A stretch of DNA of 64,000 nucleotides from Entoloma clypeatum (GCA_963565915.1 OY751492.1:682001-746000); one strand, 5' to 3'; shown: positions 21,405 through 33,100, numbered from the stretch's first letter. Translations and numbers: made by a program. Notes: generated from the sequence alone by a model not told the origin.

Positions 21405-23294
21405 ATGCCACCTCAGCAACCGACACTGGACAATACGTTGGGAGCATTGCTGTTGGGGATGGTGGCGGCTGCGCTGTGAGTCGATATTGATTCCATCCTC
21501 GAACTCGCAGAATAGAACTGACTTCGTCCCTGTTCAGGTTCCTCGGTGTATCGACTGTACAGACATATGTTTATTATCACAAATACACTCGAGACCCCCT
21601 TATCTACAAGTATTCAGTGAGTTGAATTTGCTTTCTATGAAATCTCGTTCTGAACTTTTCCGAAGGTTGGAATTTTGTGGTCTGTCGCTCGTTCGTCAAC
21701 AGGGAGAAACTCGCTCACAATCCTATCAGGCTGCTGGACACCTTCCATCTTTTCTTGGTCATTCATTCTGTGTATTGGTATGCGGTCACAAATTCTGGGA
21801 ATTTCGTGGGGTTGGCGTACCTGGTATGGTGAGTAGATGAATTTCATCGTCAAGTCCGCACCATTGACCAACTTTCCAGGTCATTAAAGGCAAGCGATCT
21901 GTCTCTCTGGTTAAGGCATTACATTGATTATCACCTTTGTGCAATAGCTTCAGATCCCGTTCAACGTAAGCTCTCAAAGCACTTCACTCTCAAAAACGAT
22001 GATCCATTCCCAATGACAGGTCATCATTGTGACCATGGTACAATCGTGAGCATCTTGATATCATTGTCTCTTCTTTTTTGTTGACTTCGACAGCCTGTAT
22101 ATTTACCGAGTGTGGTTACGTGAGTCCTAGGCGCAAAGACGGGAGTTTCATTGACGAAGACTAATCGACAGTCGGGGGAGTGCATCGCAGTCTAGTCTTG
22201 GCATATATCTGTGTGAGTTACCTGAAATATTCCGTGAATTGGGACCCAAATTTTCTCCGAGATACAGCTCGCAACGTTAGCTGCTGGATTAGGTGCGACC
22301 TTGATTTCGGCTTTTTTTTCCCGATCATCCTTTGACCACCCCGTCGCGACAGTGATTGGATTCAGTAAATATCATCTGCGAACCTTCCCAACTGCGGCTA
22401 ATCATGTTTACTCTAGTCTTGATTCAGAAGATGTAAGTGTCTCGACGATTTGCGATTTCCTTGTTTCAAGGCGTCAACTAGCTACTCTGCGGAATATTTT
22501 CAAGAAGTCGCCGCGTTCAGCGTGAGTAATCCTCCCCTTGCAGGTGTAGTCGTCTTTGACATCAGAATGATCTTCGTAGTGGGTCATCAACGGTGCCTTC
22601 GCCGTGACAACTGTTACTGACGTTGTGATTGCTGGGGCGATGTGCTATTATCTGGCAAAGAGCAAGGGCCACTCTTCTCGGTAATCGATCTGCGCCGTAT
22701 CCACCTCGCCAATCTGTTATTGACGACATGATACATAGTCTAAACTCACGCCTATCGAGATTGATGGCATATACTGTGAATTCGGGAGCACTCACAAGGT
22801 ATGGCGCAGACAGAACTTCTCGAGGAAGATGCCAAGTGCTGATGCATGGGATCCAAAGCGCTTGTTCCTTGACTTCGCTCTTCATGGTTCGTGCATTCTA
22901 GATGCGAGATTGACGTTTATAAATCGTCTTCAGTGGTTACTCCTACCGCATACGTTGAGCTTTGAAGGGACATTATTTTTCCTGACAAAACGTATGTGGA
23001 AAGAACTTTGTCTCAACTTGCGGCCAAGTAATAATCTCCTCCAACCAGTTTACGTTGGCTCATACCTGGCCATGCTCAACTCCCGTGTTCCCCCCGAACA
23101 GAAGGGAGACTCAGAGTCTGGTGTATCAGTGCACGTTCATATTGATACAAAATTCGCCTCTGACACTACAGAACCAGCATCATCTACCTCTATACCTCGT
23201 GTACGTCTACTTTTATTGTTGCTGCCTCCGAAGAAGGCCCTGATCTCGGTAATTCAATGTCCAGGTCCCGAAAGCATATGCTTCTCCGTTCTGA
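21405..23294 (+). CDS. DUF6534-type multi-pass membrane protein, copy A (19 exons)
   Basis: Nineteen exons assemble without a stop into 301 residues: 21405-21475, 21538-21616, 21666-21679, 21730-21828, 21880-21889, 21948-21965, 22020-22045, 22094-22119, 22172-22212, 22268-22292, 22353-22364, 22417-22432, 22482-22521, 22580-22680, 22739-22798, 22859-22886, 22934-22991, 23049-23200, 23265-23294. Exon 5 is only 10 nt and is followed by a GC-AG intron (TTAAAG/gcaagc). The product begins MPPQQPTLDNTLGALLLGMV and shows family landmarks: TYVYYHKY, LLDTFHLFLVIHSVYWY, IVTMVQSLYIYRVW, MCYYLAKSKGH, RLMAYTVNSGALTSACS, LYVGSYLAMLNSR. Seven hydrophobic segments are expected. These proteins are abundant in Agaricomycetes and of unknown function; a receptor- or transporter-like role is only a guess. 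The end of exon 18 is the least certain splice. Confidence 0.9.
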
Positions 23295-24078
23295 TCCAAA
23301 TCTCTACGCAAGCAATCTTTTACGACATTCTGGAATGTCCTACCCCTCAGGCCTCATGTTGAGCCAGCCTTTGCAGTCGTTACTCTTTGACCGATATATG
23401 TATATTTTCACACTTTTCACACCATCACATCGTTTGCTATCAGGATGATCCATTCTTCTTTCGCATTAACAGGACCTGATGCACAATAAAGTCGTTCGTT
23501 CTACCATGGTCTTTCTTCCTATTTCAGGCCCTAGAATCACATCATCCGCCCGACCTTCCTTCGACCACAAGGATCGCCATTTATGGTCTGTCCTCGCGAT
23601 GAGCGCACGTTCGGTCGCGATCGCGCGACGAAGCGGGGATTCCGGTACATCGCTTGGGTATTGATCAGATATCGATCTTCGACCCACTTAAGCATCAGTG
23701 TTAGTCTACTTTTGAGGGTCACCCGCCATTTAGCGATCAACGTCATTCAACCTTCAGTCCACCGCCAGTCGTGAGAAGCCGTAACACGTTGGGTCTTCCT
23801 TTCCATGTGGGTGATTCCTTCATGGGTTCAAGTCTTTAGGCTAACGACGTACTTGGCGGTATGCCTGACGACAGTTAGCCACGCTCATGTCCAGCAAGAG
23901 TCGCAGCACTACGATAGACTAACGTACCAATGCAGCAACGGCCTTCACTGTCACGGAGCTAGTCAATCCCCTCGCAATCACCGAACCGATGACCGGTCGT
24001 TCGTTTACTGAGGACTCTTGCTTCGAGGAGGGCATTTAATACTGTCCTGTCTCCCGCACCCGCACCCGCACCCCCACC
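23295..24078. other. spacer between the tandem DUF6534 genes
   Basis: No gene seen. A CCCGCA-type tandem run (24050-24076) lies directly before the ATG of copy B. Confidence 0.5.
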
Positions 24079-26038
24079 ATGTTGCACGAGAAACCGACAT
24101 TGGATGATACACTAGGAGTGTTAATGCTGGGGATGGTAGCAGCTGCATTGTGAGTGAACGTCAGTACACTACTTGAAGAAGCAGGGCTGATTTCGTACCG
24201 TATCAAGACTCCTTGGTATATCGACTCTGCAGATGTATATTTATTATCACAAATACGGTGGAGACCCTCTCATCTACAGGTGTTCGGTGAGTCTGCATTT
24301 TGAAAGGTTGATTTGACCTTTTCATCTTCGTTGTATAAGGTTGGAATTCTATCGTACTATGTCAGGGTTCTATCGGTAGAAATTGTATTCAACCCGTCCT
24401 AGGGCGTTGGACACCTTCCATTTGCTGCTGGTCATCCATTGCGTGTATTGGTATGCAGTGATAAATTATGGGAATCCTGCGGGGCTGTCCTCCGTGGTAT
24501 GGTGAGTCAACGATTTTTCAATGTCACTGAGTGCGCACCATTGACCAACTTTCCAGGTCGTTAAAGGCAAGTGTAGATGTCTATCTGGTCATGGCATCAC
24601 GCTGAGTATCCCTTTTTTTTTTTTCGCAAATAGCTTCAGGTCCCATTCAACGTAAGCCAGCTTTTCAAAGCACTTCCTTCCCAACTTCATGACCACTCAT
24701 TAACATTTTCCGCGAAAGGTGACGATTGTGACCATGGTACAATCGTGAGCATCGATAGGAAATGCGATGGCCTTCCCTTCTCGGTTGACTGATTATTATC
24801 AATCAACAGCCTATATATCTTCCGAGTGTGGCTCCGTGAGTGCTAGATGTGAATATGATGTTTTCGTTGATGAAGACTACTCGAACAGTCGGGGGCGTAC
24901 ATCGCAGATTAATGTTGGGATATCTCTGTGTAAGTTCCTCTGTAGGATGTTTGAATCCGTACCTACTGGTTTTTCCTTTCTCTAAATGCAGCTTGCCACG
25001 TTGATAGCTGGAGTAGGTGCGATATGGGCTTCATTCAGCTTTTCCTCGATCATTCATCTAATCCCCCCCCCTGCAATAGCGATCGGGTTTAGTAAATGAA
25101 AATTTCGTCATCCTAATCGTGGCTAAAGTTCCCGTTTATTCCAGTCCTGATTTTCAAGGTGTAAGCATTCCGACCATCTGCGGCTTTCTTTAGTCAAAAA
25201 ATCTAAACGGCCTCTAGGTATTCTGTGCAATATTTCGAGGAGATTGCGTCGTTCGGCGTGAGTTGTGGTTCTTCATGTAAGTATACGTATTCGCCTCTGA
25301 CTTTCACAGTGGGTCATCACTGGCATCTTCACCGTGACAACTGTTACTGATGCTGTGATTGCGGGGGCGATGTGCTATTATTTGGCAAAGAGCAAGGGCG
25401 ACTCGTCTCAGTAAATCCGCGCCCCTTTCACTGATACTTATACTTGATTGACGACAACGATCCGCAGGCTAAACTCACAGATATCGAGACTGATGGCATA
25501 TACCTTGAATTGCGGAGTACTCACGAGGTACGGGGCAAACATAAACTCTCGAGGCAGATGTCGATTGACTAATACTACGTTGGATTCAACAAGCGCTTGC
25601 TCCCTGTCCTCGCTCTTTACGGTCCGTGCAGTTTACGAGCTTGATGAAGTCAATCTCTCAGAGTTCACATTCAGTGGCTGCTCTTGCCGGATACGTTACA
25701 CTTCCAAGCTACATCGTTCTTCCTGACAAAACGTACGTGAAGGGAACCCCGCGCTGGCTCACAGCCAAAATAAATTTCCCCCCTTTCAGTTTACGTCGCT
25801 TCATACTTGGCGATGCTGAACTCCCGTGATCCCCTCGAACGGAAGGAAGGCACAGAATCCAGTTTTTCGATGCAGTCAAACATCTTGCCAACGTTCAGTG
25901 CTAGATCTAGCCTTCCTGGACCATCATCAACCACTATTTCTCCTGTACGTCTGCTCATTCCTTATTTGCTTCCCTCATCCTTGATTTCGTCCGTTCAATC
26001 TCCAGGTCGCATCCAAATATTGCAGTTATTGCTCTTGA
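24079..26038 (+). CDS. DUF6534-type multi-pass membrane protein, copy B (19 exons)
   Basis: Exons: 24079-24149, 24208-24286, 24340-24353, 24403-24501, 24557-24566, 24634-24651, 24719-24744, 24810-24835, 24889-24929, 24992-25016, 25080-25091, 25145-25160, 25218-25257, 25310-25410, 25468-25527, 25594-25621, 25675-25732, 25790-25944, 26006-26038; 303 residues. The first 17 exons have exactly the lengths of copy A, including the 10-, 12-, 14-, 16- and 18-nt microexons and the GC-AG intron after exon 5 (TTAAAG/gcaagt). The product starts MLHEKPTLDDTLGVLMLGMV and keeps the same landmarks (ALDTFHLLLVIHCVYWYAV, AMCYYLAKSKGDSSQ, YVASYLAMLNSRDPLERK). The tail differs most. The last two exons lie in a block repeated at 28391 onward. 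Function unknown, as for copy A. Confidence 0.9.
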
Positions 26039-26130
26039 AATATCTACCCTCTCCTTTTGCAGACGATTCTCGTTCTGCTTCAACTGATCCTTCCTTAGTT
26101 TCGCGTCCTCCACAGGAACTGTATACAAAA

Positions 26131-26350
26131 ATGACACATTCGTTCAACCCTCCTTTTAGAATCACATAATTGTTGTCTCGATCTCAACCTCAATTGCTGG
26201 CGTCACTGAGGGTTTCATCTTTCAGGACCCAATGATTACAGACTTCTATAGAGACTAGTAGAATAGAGGATTCCGCGATCCGGACATATTAACAGGCCGA
26301 TATTGGACTGCCTTATCCATCATCCCCTATTGTGATCCAATCATCCGTAC
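26131..26350 (+). pseudogene. truncated copy of the gene at 28632-29629
   Basis: ATG ACA CAT TCG and the following codons match exon 1 of the gene at 28632, but the bases around its donor (TCCGTTAGC) are missing. The second exon (FRDPDILTGRYWTALSIIPY) is preserved, and the copy breaks off at its donor, where HPC2 intron sequence begins (26351). It cannot make the full protein. Confidence 0.65.
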
Positions 26351-27490
26351 GCAGAAAGAAATGAGAAGCGAGCAAGAAGCAAAGGGAGAGAAGGCCAAGG
26401 TAGCAAAGCGAAAACACGAAGCTCGGTGGTAAAGGGGAAAGGGGGGGGGGGAAAGAAGCAACGAGAGCAGGCGAGTGTGACAAGGCAGCAAAAGCACGAA
26501 AGAAGGGAGACGGAGAAGGAAAGCAGCAAGTAAGGAAAGGGAGGGGGAGGAGGGGGGCGAAAAGAGCACAAATAGCCAAACGGAACAACATCCAAGCTCA
26601 ACACCACCAACAAAAAAAGAAAGAAAAAAAGAAAAGAAAAACCCACTTATCGACTCCGTCAGCCGGTACTTTTTCGCCGGAGGATGCTGCGACGTGTCCT
26701 TCCCGTCCTTACCCTCCTTCCCATCCTTGCCCTCCTTTCTATCTATCCCGTCCCCAGCAGCAACAGTAGGCGGAAGCGCCGAGAGGGAGAAACGAGCACA
26801 TGGGAAAAGGGAAGGATGACGAAAGGAACGAAGGAGACCAACACGGGAGGACTCGGAGTACTGGGAGAAAGAGTACACGGGGGAGAGGTGGGGAGGGAAG
26901 AGGGAGAGCAATTGAAACACAAAAAGCAGTCACAAAACCCCCCAGCAAAACGAAAAGAAAGGGGCAAGTAAGATAAACAGATGAAATAGACCGGGCGCAA
27001 CGAATATGTGGAAGAGTGAGTAGAGAACGGCGGGGAACGTCGCAGAAAGCGAAGGGGGGATAACGAAAACCGGAAAAGAAATAAATGAAAATAGGAAAAG
27101 GAGAGGAAAGTAAGATAGGAAAGGGAGAGGAAAGGAGAAAGAAAGGAAAAAAAACGCACCCCACGCCAAAACGCTCCTCTCCCACTCCTCCTCGGCCTTG
27201 GCGAACCCGACCTTGGCCTGCTCCGCCAGCTCGACGAGGAGCGCTTCCTGCCGCGCCGCGAGCAGCGCGACGTGGTCATGGAAGACGGTGCGTTTGATGA
27301 GCTTCTGGTTCGGTTGGTGTTAGTTAGCGTTGAAAGGGAGGAAGGGGTGTGTGTGGAAAGTGGGAGGAAGATGCAGAGAGATAATAATAATAAAGCAAAA
27401 GGAAAAGAGACGCATACACTCATCGTGAACTTGTTATACGGGAACAGCGTCGGCCTTTGGCCTCCCATGATTCTGTCGCAAAGGAATGAG
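26351..27490 (-). pseudogene. truncated HPC2 pseudogene
   Basis: On the minus strand 27490-26351 repeats HPC2 from the middle of exon 4 through exon 5 (27175-27310, nearly identical), intron 5, a stub of exon 6 (26660-26790, still encoding PPAKKYRL) and intron 6. Exon 4 has an internal deletion (PYNKF joined to EAK), and most of the Gly/Lys-Asp repeat of exon 6 is gone. The HUN-domain exons and the 3' exons are absent. It cannot encode a functional protein. Confidence 0.85.
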
Positions 27491-27786
27491 ATGACTACCG
27501 TAGCAGGAATAAATAGCTGCATAACGCTCGAGGACCGATTTTCATGATTTCCTTGTTACTACGCTGAGAGAGGCTCGAAAGCGGGGTCGTAAAACACGAT
27601 GGTAGTGGTGAAAATGCGGCTGTCAGAATCACCCGTGGCCACTCAGATATCCGCCGTAATGATATTTCTTGTGCAAGTCTCACGCCATAGCATCAACGGG
27701 TTCCTGGGGTTAGTTTGCTGCCTGTATGCGCGTTTGGTCAGCGAAAACGGGCAGTTTCAAGGAACAACAAAAACTCAGACCCTTTC

Positions 27787-28207
27787 TCAGACTCCCCATG
27801 CACTACTGAGGCGCTCTAGTTGGCTACTATTCACAAGCACAAACGTACCAGTCAGCTAAAAGCGGAGGCGGAGCTGATTTTGAGCTCGAAGAGTCGCGTA
27901 CCGAGGAATGAATGTGTTCCGTTTGGACGAACGCGACCAACTCGGACCTCTTGAAAACGTTTTCGCGAGAATTCTCGTCGAATTCACCTGGGCGAACGGT
28001 CAGCTTCCAGATAATGGCGAGAAAAGAAGCCAGATACGCACCAATAATACATTTCATATTGTCGAACCTATCGTCGTAGGTCGCCATATTCGTCGGCCAG
28101 GTGAACTCTGGATTCAATGTCAAGGCCTCAAGGTCAGCCCTAGTAGCTTTGTCCTTGAACAGGACAAGGTATCTGCCAGTAGGTTTCTTCTCAGAGCGGA
28201 GTGGCAT
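27787..28207 (-). CDS. Inhibitor I9-like small protein
   Basis: Exons 28207-28042, 27987-27902 and 27855-27787 give 106 residues with GT-AG introns (donors GTGCGT and GTACGC). The start MPLRSEKKPTGRYLVLFKDK has the first beta strand of the peptidase-inhibitor I9 fold (YLVLFKDKATRADLEAL). RFDNMKCIIGEFDENSREN and LVAFVQTEHIHSS fit the later part, where relatives read GFAGxF and a VExIxxD-like end. I9 modules occur as subtilase propeptides or as free intracellular protease inhibitors; the lack of a signal peptide and of a protease domain favours the latter. A further donor (ACTG/GTACGT) could alter the last exon. The gene lies between the two copies of the segmental duplication. Confidence 0.65.
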
Positions 28208-28390
28208 GGTTGAGACATTATCGATATCATGACCCAGCCTTATTATCTTACTTAATCGTTCACTGGCGTGGGAATCAATCTATGAGCGATTCGGCATGTT
28301 CGGATCCAACAGATGCTGTAAGTTCTGAAGTAAGTTGCTTTCCCGGATATGGGTTCATCGCATGCAACATCACCATTGGCAGCATCATCC

Positions 28391-28532
28391 GTCAAACGTT
28401 CAGTGCTAGATCTAGCCTTCCTGGACCATCGTCAACCACTATTTCTCCTGTACGTCTGCTCATTCATTATTTGCTTCCCTCATCCTTGATTTCGTCCGAC
28501 TAATCTCCAGGTCACATCCAAATATTATTGAT
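28391..28532 (+). pseudogene. orphan 3' end of a DUF6534 gene
   Basis: 28391-28454 repeats the end of exon 18 of copy B (TFSARSSLPGPSSTTISP), followed by the same intron (GTACGT...CCAG) and a last exon that now ends after VTSKYY. No upstream exons are present, so this is a relic of the duplication. Confidence 0.8.
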
Positions 28533-28631
28533 CTTGAAACATCTACCCTCTCCTTTTGCAGACGATTCGCGTTCTGCTTCAACTGATCCTTCCTTAGTTT
28601 TTCGCACCCTTCACAGGAACTGTATACAAAA

Positions 28632-29629
28632 ATGACACATTCGTTCAACCCTCCTTTTTCCGTTAGCATCACATAATTGTTGACTCGATCTCAACCTCGA
28701 TCTTCCTGCACGATTAGTGGCATCACTGAGGGTTTCATCTTTCAGGACCCAATGATTACAGACTTCTATAGAGACTAGTATAATAGAGGATTCCGCGATC
28801 CGGACATATTAACAGGCCGACATTGGACTGCCTCATCCATCATCCCCTATTGTGATCCAATCATCCGTACGTGCGCTCCTAAACCAAACACATATCATAC
28901 ACTCATAAAATCCAGTGTAAAACGCCCGGTGCTACGCAATGATGGCAGGTCTAATTTGACCAACCGGACCGCCCCCATCCTTGCTCTCTCCGCCAATGCT
29001 CCACATCCCAAGTTGTGGGGAGCAGGTATTTATGTATGTCTCAATCACCACTCACGGTCCGACAGAAACCTCCTACCACCATATGCGATGCCGCAAACGT
29101 GAGTTTCCAACCCAACCACTGAACTATCCTTCAAGAAAAACCGTTCGCGGACGCTTACTACGGGGCCCTCCCCCCTCCCCCCCCCTAAACCCACAGAAAA
29201 GCGTCAAAACTCCACACCAAAGAGCACGCAGAACCAGACTCATGCTTCAAAGGCTTCTTCACCCACCCATGGACCCGCGTCTCCTCCAGGATCTCCACCC
29301 TGCTGCCCCCTTGCCGGACCAAGCTTCGCAAACCACGTCCCAGCGTCCCGCTCCAGATCTCCGTTACCACCACTAATAGCACCACATCAGAAAAACCGAA
29401 ACCCAGCAGCCGCAGCAGCAGCCGCAGCCTTCAACAACAACACGACGACCGTCGTCCTCAGAATCCGAATGTTGGCAGGCGGCAGTCTCATGCCACGGTT
29501 TACAAGGTTGCTGCTGCTGCTGCTCCTCTTCCCCTCACTGGAACGCTGAGCAGAAAATGGAGGCGCCTACTGCGCACAACCCCCAGTGCCGATAGACCGG
29601 GGCCACCGCCGCCGGGGGTAGCAGCGTGA
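28632..29629 (+). CDS. uncharacterised 245-residue protein, four exons
   Basis: A model with exons 28632-28661, 28779-28870, 28916-29098 and 29197-29629 keeps one open frame with GT-AG introns. The product starts MTHSFNPPFS and includes FRDPDILTGRHWTASSIIPY, TNRTAPILALSANAPHPKLW and CFKGFFTHPWTRVSSRISTL. It ends in a Ser/Arg/Gln-rich and Pro-rich tail. Exons 3 and 4 are the best supported. The join of exons 1 and 2 depends on an acceptor CTAG/TAT at 28778 and is a guess, because an in-frame TAG lies just before it. No known domain is recognised. A broken copy of its first two exons lies at 26131-26350. Confidence 0.45.
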
Positions 29630-30101
29630 ATGACGGACATGGCACGGGGTACTGTACATCGAGATCGCAGCAGGAACATGAAAGGATATGTCTGATAAAT
29701 CCCTAAGCTATAGTGTAAAGAGCATGAGCCCACCGACATTCGGAGGAAGGGGGAGAAAAAAAAAAGGACAGAATCGAAAGATGGGCTACTACTAATATGG
29801 AGAGGGATGTAAAGTAGATAATTTTACGGGATAATACTACGTACGCGATGATGATGAGGGAAATAGTTTGTTGAGGATGAAGCTGGGTCGACGAAAAAAA
29901 AGCATCTGTATCTGTACAATGTATCTGTATGCGAAACCCAAAGTAGGGTCCTGAGGAGGTGAAGCAAAGGGTGAAGACCTAGGGGTGAAAGCAGAAGAAA
30001 AAGATCGCAGATGTATACCCATAACCATAAACAAACCTCACCCCCTCTGCACTAAAACCCCCCCCTAAACATTGCACGCACGCACCCAAGCACTCTCTCA
30101 C
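29630..30101. other. spacer between convergent genes
   Basis: Purine-rich and A-rich DNA between the stop at 29629 and the HPC2 stop at 30102; no ORF of note. It probably holds both 3' UTRs. Confidence 0.5.
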
Positions 30102-33100
30102 TCAAATCAACTCCTGCTCCATCGCCTCCTTTTCAAACTTCTTCTTCATCGCGCTCACTACAAACGCACACTCTCAACTTCAGAGGAACAGCGCGACGGA
30201 ACCGTAAACGCACCATCTCTCGATATCTGTCCCGACGATAGCCAGCCTTCCGGGAACGCTGCCACGATCTGGTTCATACAAACCCACCATCATCAGCATA
30301 TGACAGGGAGGATGGCGCGGGAGAGAGGAAAGAAGACGAACCTTCTGATACAACGCCTTCCTCAGCCCCTGCTCGCTCACTTGTGTCACCAATCCTTCCA
30401 GCGTGCTTCAGAGACGGAATGAAGTCAGCAGCCGGTATGTAGAAGCCAGACGACGCAGAAAGAAATGAGAGGCGAGCAAGAAGCAAGGGGAGAGAAGGCC
30501 AAGGTAGCAAAGCGAAAAACACGAAGCTCATTGGTAAGGCGGGGAAAGAAGCAACGAGAACAGGCGAGTGTGACAAGGCAGCAAAAGCACGAAAGGGAGA
30601 CGGGGAAAGAAAGAAGCACATAAGGAAAGGGAGGGGGCGAGGGGGGCGAAAAGAGCGCAAATAGCCAAACGAAACAACATCCAAGCTCAACACCACCAAC
30701 AAAAAAAAGAAAGAAAAACCAACAAAAGAATAAAAAATGGCAAAAAACTCACTTCTTCTCATTCTCCAACCGACAACATTCATTGCTCAACAACACAAGC
30801 TGCCACACAATCGCCTTCATCGACTCCGTCAGCCGGTACTTTTTCGCCGGAGGATGCTGGGACGTGTCCTTCCCGTCCTTACCCTCCTTCCCATCCTTGC
30901 CCTCCTTTCCGTCTTTCCCGTCTTTCCCATCTTTCCCGTCCCCAACAGCAATAGCAGGCGGAAGCGCCCCATCGACATCCATCTCCTCCGTAGGATGCCG
31001 TGTCGGGCCCGTCGAGTCTGTCCCACCTCCAGCTCCACCTCCAGCTCCACCGCCACCACCAGCAGCGGCCTCGAGGCGGAGCTTTTCTTGGCGTTTGTCT
31101 GTTGGAAACAAAGGTAGGTTTGTTCGTTAGAGTGTTGATTGATTTGGTTGAAGAAGAGGGATGAGGTAAGAAATGGGTGAGGGGATAGAACGGGTGAGAA
31201 CAGACTGTGAAGCCATAGACAGGGAAATGGGGGGGGGAAGGAAAGAAACGAGCACATGGGAAAAGGAGAAAAGGAATGGAATGAAGGAGGACCAACACGG
31301 GAGGACTCGGAGTACTGGGAGAAAGAGTACACGGGGGAGAGGTGGGTAGGGAAGAGGGAGAGCAATAGAAACACAAAAAAGCAGTCACAAATCCCCCCCA
31401 GCAAAACGAAAAGAAGAACGTGAGGGGGGCAAGTAAGATAGACAAATGATGATTCTGAGAAAGGCAAATAGACCGGGCACAACGAATATGTCGGGAAGAG
31501 TGAGTGGAGAACGGCGAGGAACGTCGCAGAAAGCGAAGGGGGGATAACGAAAAACCGGAAAAGAAATAAATGAAAATAGGAAAAGGAGAGGAAAGGAAGA
31601 TAGGAAAGGGAGAGGAAAGGAAAGAAAGAAAGAAAAAAGAACGCACCCCACGCCAAAACGCTCCTCTCCCACTCCTCCTCGGCCTTGGCGAACCCGGCCT
31701 TGGCCTGCTCCGCCAGCTCTACGAGGAGCGCTTCCTGCCGCGCCGCGAGCAGCGCGACGTGGTCATGGAAGACGGTGCGTTTGATGAGTTTCTGGTTTGG
31801 GTTGGTGTTAGCATAGAAATGAAAGGAGGGGGAAGGTGGAAAGTTCGGAGGAAGATGCAGAGAGATAATAAAACAAAAAGGAAAGGAGACGCATACACTC
31901 ATCGTGAACTTGTTATACGGGAACAGCGTCGGCATGAGGCTGAAAAAGTGCTCGTCGTACTCGTCCAGCTGGATCGCGAGGATCGCGAGCTGCGCCAGCA
32001 TCGGCTTGATCGCGGGGGGGAATTTGCCTTTGGCCTCCCATGATTCTGTCGCAAAGGAATGAGATGGAACAAGACATGAATAGGAGGCGAAACGCACCCA
32101 GGGCAATGGCAGCTTTGAGCAGCTCGACTTCGTGCTGTATGCGAGGGTCGAACGAGGCCTAATAATCGGAGTAGCATATATATCACTGATGCACGACGCA
32201 AGGCAAAAGAAAGGAACATACGAGATCGACGATCTTGCGCTTCTTCCCGCCTTCGACGATGGTCATGTACCGCTTCCGCTTCTCCCCCGCCTTCGCCTCC
32301 CCACCCGTGTCCATCGCGGCGTCGTGGTCCTGTTGGTCACGCAGGCGGAACCTGGCGTCTTCGGACTCGATGTCTGAAGAGGCGGTGCGCGAGGGGACGG
32401 CGACGGGGTGGTCCTTCGTCCCGTCTACCCTCTCTTTCTCCCTCTCTCTTATCCAAACCCTCTCGTTATCTTGCTCCTTCTCCTTCTCCCTCTCCTTCAC
32501 CTTGTCCTTGTCCTTATCTTTATCCTTATCCCTATCCTTATGCCGCTCCTTACCCTTCACCGACGCCGTCAGCAAATGCAACGAGCTCTTCGCCAACGAC
32601 TTGGGCTTCTTCGGCGTCTTGTCCTTGAGCAGCGCGACCTCGCCCGAGGAGACATAGAACCCCGTCTGCTTCGTCTGCGCAAAGAACGTGCGCTCGTCGA
32701 GCGCAAGCTCAGAGTCATCGATGAACGGGTCTGTCACGTCGTAGTACTCTGCCGCTGGGTTCTTTTTCTGCTTTTTGTTCAAGTCAGAAATCAGGAAGGA
32801 AAGAAAGGGGAACCGGACCTTTTTCTTGGCCTTCGCATCGACTACGGGCGGGCCATCTTCTTCCTCGGAGTCGCTGACAGTAATCGGCGGCGGCGCGGGT
32901 GTCGGCGGGCGCTGCCCCGTGTCGCGCGCCATCCCGCCGATGTCGATGGCATAGTTGTCTGGGCCGCCGAGCCTGAGCTCGAGGCGGATGGTCTGGAGGG
33001 GTGGTGCTGGCGGGACGGGCGGCGGGGAGGGCGAGGGCGAGCGGGCTTTGTGTGGTTTGCCACCACCAACACCGCTCAGGGAGATGCGGGCGGCTTTGGA

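Larger units (their letters stand above)
25887..27490. repeat. decayed copy 1 of a tandem segmental duplication
   Basis: 25887-26350 is almost the same as 28391-28870. From 26351 on the sequence continues as a shortened version of 30452-32063, in the same order and orientation. Relative to copy 2 it lacks what corresponds to 28871-30451, most of HPC2 exon 6 with part of intron 5, and about 100 bp of exon 4. The copy thus joins the 3' end of DUF6534 copy B, the first exons of the gene at 28632 and pieces of HPC2. Confidence 0.85.
28391..32063. repeat. copy 2 of the tandem segmental duplication
   Basis: This copy carries the last two DUF6534 exons as a remnant, the gene at 28632-29629, and the 3' two thirds of HPC2. 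Its matching partner is 25887-27490, which has lost several internal blocks. Confidence 0.85.

Noticed and set aside
26327..27522. Long minus ORFs rich in Phe/Ser/Leu/Pro (197 and 259 codons)
   Set aside because: They arise from the pyrimidine-rich introns of the HPC2 pseudogene and cross its splice sites.
28910..29100. APILALSANA segment resembling a response-regulator receiver domain
   Set aside because: No phosphoacceptor aspartate region or other receiver motifs are present upstream.
30829..32106. 425-codon minus ORF
   Set aside because: It reads through introns 4 and 5 of HPC2; the spliced model explains the conserved parts and leaves these as intron translation.
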